In this document: piece by piece, positions 22,791-24,267 of the stretch
Layout: every line of letters starts with the position of its first letter
Numbering within the stretch: position 1 is the first letter of the stretch
From: an uncultured Oscillospiraceae bacterium
GTDB lineage: Bacteria > Bacillota > Clostridia > Oscillospirales > Oscillospiraceae
Length of the DNA stretch: 24,267 bases
Assembly: GCA_934630985.1 (NCBI GenBank)
Contig: CAKTXO010000017.1
Coordinates: 1 to 24,267, forward strand
Direction of reading: 5' to 3'
The notes under the pieces: generated by a model
The model's database searches: none
What the model was told of the DNA's origin: nothing
The model's input: the letters and a program-made list of their open reading frames with translations, nothing else
Position numbers and translations under genes: made by a program

Positions 22791-24068
22791 TTATTGCACC
22801 GTCAGTTTCCGGCAGGCAGAAGCCAGCTCCTGAAGGGTGCTGCATGGCACCATGGGGCACACCGCGGCCGTGCTCTGGATACTGCGTACATACTTCCACT
22901 TCCCCTTGGGTATGGGGTTCAGGAAAATCACCCGGCCGGACTGCCGCTTGGCCTCCCCCAGAGCCGCCAGAGCCCGGGGCTGGTCGATGGTCTTGGTGTC
23001 CGATAGAATCAGAAGGGTAGTGGCTCCGTTCAGCACCGGCGGCCGGCGGCTGCACAGATATTCCAGGGCGGTGCCTAAATCCGTGCCCTTGCCGTAAATT
23101 CCGGAATCCCGGACAAAGGAGCGGAAGGAATCCATATTTTGCAGCTGGAAGGCATCCGCCTCGGTGATGGCTTCGGAGAACAGAAAGGTGCGGGAATTGT
23201 CGGAAACCTGGTTCAGACTCTGGATAAACCGGAGGGCAAACTCGGAAAACTGCACCATGGAGCCGGAAACGTCGCACAGCAGCACCAGATGCCGCCGATG
23301 AGCCCGCTTTTTCCGGTAGCGCAGCCGGTAGAAGCTGCCGCCGGTTTCCAGACCCTTCCGGATGGTTCGCCGGAAATCCAGCTTCCCCGTGTGGCCTCCG
23401 GCTCGCCTTTTTGCGGAAAGCTCTCCGTTGATCTGCCGGGCCACACTCTGAATCAGATCGATGGCTTTGGGAATCTCCGTGTCCTTAAACTGGGAAATGT
23501 CCCGGTAGAGAATGCCAATTTCCGGATCCAAGGCCTGGGCTCCCGCCCCGGCGTTTTCCAGAAGCATCTGCTGCTCCATCAGGGTCTTGGCAAAGACCGA
23601 GTGAATGAACTCACTGTAAAGCTGGGGGTTCCGCTCGGCGGTGCCCCGGTACTTTTCCATGAAATTCCGCAGCCGCTGCCGGGCTTCTTCGGGCATGGCG
23701 GCATAGGTCTGCCGCTGCTCGTCGCTCAGGTCCATGGGTTTGCCGGAAAGCTGCAATTCCTCCTGAGCCTCCTGTTGGTGCTGCTGCAATTCCTGCTCCC
23801 GCTCCATGGCCTCCTTCGCCTGGCGGCGCATGGCCTCCTCGGAGAGGAAAAAACCGTCAAAGGCTCGGTCGAAGGACAGCTGCTCCTCCCGGGACTTGGC
23901 GTAAACCGTCCGCAGGGCGGTTTTTACCTGCTCCCGATCGGCAAGCCCCAGGGCAATCAGCAGCCGTCCGGCGTCCTCGGTTTCCTTGGGGCTGACGGCC
24001 AGCCCCTCCATGCGCAGAATCCGGGAGAAGGCGGAGAGCTTTTCCAGGTAGACCCCTGGCTCAGTCAT
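22791..24068 (-). CDS. VWA domain-containing CoxE-like protein
   Basis: Predicted 425-residue cytosolic protein. The N-terminal half is helical (a charged coiled-coil-like stretch near 78-108, rich in Glu, Gln and Arg). The C-terminal half is a von Willebrand factor A domain with MIDAS residues: DVSGS at 266-270, the Thr in YGKGTDLGTAL and the Asp of LILSDTKTID. CoxE-like proteins work with MoxR AAA+ ATPases as metal-insertion or complex-assembly chaperones, and a MoxR C-terminus is encoded immediately upstream. The ATG at 24068 is preferred over a GTG at 24083 because GGAGG lies 8 nt before it. It overlaps the MoxR stop by 8 nt, so the two are translationally coupled. Its TAA directly abuts the mosaic repeat. 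Confidence 0.9.
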   Translation of the reverse strand: MTEPGVYLEKLSAFSRILRMEGLAVSPKETEDAGRLLIALGLADREQVKTALRTVYAKSREEQLSFDRAFDGFFLSEEAMRRQAKEAMEREQELQQHQQEAQEELQLSGKPMDLSDEQRQTYAAMPEEARQRLRNFMEKYRGTAERNPQLYSEFIHSVFAKTLMEQQMLLENAGAGAQALDPEIGILYRDISQFKDTEIPKAIDLIQSVARQINGELSAKRRAGGHTGKLDFRRTIRKGLETGGSFYRLRYRKKRAHRRHLVLLCDVSGSMVQFSEFALRFIQSLNQVSDNSRTFLFSEAITEADAFQLQNMDSFRSFVRDSGIYGKGTDLGTALEYLCSRRPPVLNGATTLLILSDTKTIDQPRALAALGEAKRQSGRVIFLNPIPKGKWKYVRSIQSTAAVCPMVPCSTLQELASACRKLTVQ

Positions 24069-24267
24069 GATGATGTCCTCCACAGCTGCCGCCGCAGGTG
24101 CAGGTGTGACCGGGCTCCGGATCGGCCTCCAAGTCCATGGCGTCCAGGTCTTCGTTGTTTTTCAGCACAAAACCGGCGGTTTGCCGCAGTGCGTCCGGGG
24201 TCAGCTCCCGAATGCCCAGAGCGTCCAGAGCCGCCGCCCAGTCCAGGGTCTCGGCAATGGAGGGCTT
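24061..24267 (-). CDS. MoxR-family AAA+ ATPase, C-terminal part (5' end outside window)
   Basis: The minus strand is open from the window edge to TGA at 24063-24061 and encodes 68 residues. The first part, KPSIAETLDWAAALDALGI, is the characteristic sensor/lid end of MoxR ATPases, followed by LRQTAGFVLKNNEDLDAMDL. The tail is rich in Cys and His (HTCTCGGSCGGHHHD), unusual for the family core and possibly metal-binding. MoxR proteins remodel or activate partner complexes together with VWA proteins. The ATPase core with Walker motifs must lie upstream, outside this window. Confidence 0.8.
   Translation of the reverse strand, partial: KPSIAETLDWAAALDALGIRELTPDALRQTAGFVLKNNEDLDAMDLEADPEPGHTCTCGGSCGGHHHD

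Overview
The window looks like a chromosomal piece of a GC-rich gut Clostridium-type Firmicute, probably of the Oscillospiraceae/Ruminococcaceae. This is inferred from strong AGGAGG-type ribosome binding sites, frequent GTG/TTG starts, DUF3786 and MoxR/CoxE-like genes, and many short palindromic intergenic repeats. No rRNA or marker gene fixes the species.

Layout. 1-1334: the tail of an unidentified gene, a hairpin-rich spacer and an aminoglycoside 3-N-acetyltransferase-like gene. 1349-1710: a mosaic inverted-repeat element with a 169-bp MITE-like hairpin inside it. 1845-9205 (minus strand): a six-gene operon encoding three paralogous adenylate-forming acyl ligases, one small frameshifted ORF and two PlsC-type acyltransferases. 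Its base composition looks AT-richer than the flanks. 9206-9990: the operon promoter region, which carries a candidate invertible segment, and a small serine recombinase gene. 10174-10250: tRNA-Val(GAC) with a near-consensus promoter and a terminator. 10324-12989 (minus): CapA-like protein and alanine racemase. 13135-14567 (plus): a DUF3786 protein and a DUF2238/YjdF-like membrane protein. 14568-15050: a nest of palindromes and MITE-like elements. 15051-21934 (plus): promoter, cobalamin riboswitch with an intrinsic terminator, a five-gene Opp/Nik-type ABC importer and a MATE exporter. 21935-22790: a degraded DUF3427 helicase remnant cut off by a second copy of the mosaic repeat. 22791-24267 (minus): a CoxE-like VWA protein and the C-terminus of a MoxR AAA+ ATPase.

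How the parts fit. The ligases should activate carboxylic (probably fatty) acids, and the two acyltransferases should move the acyl groups to an unknown acceptor. The ligases differ in their substrate-facing regions, and the last two share almost identical junctions, so the array may expand, contract or exchange members. The recombinase beside a short segment with near-perfect inverted ends and two opposed promoters suggests switchable (phase-variable) expression of this operon. That is the most interesting hypothesis here, and it is unproven. Separately, the cobalamin riboswitch puts a nickel/peptide-type importer and a MATE pump under B12 control, which points to cobalt, corrinoid or metallophore traffic.
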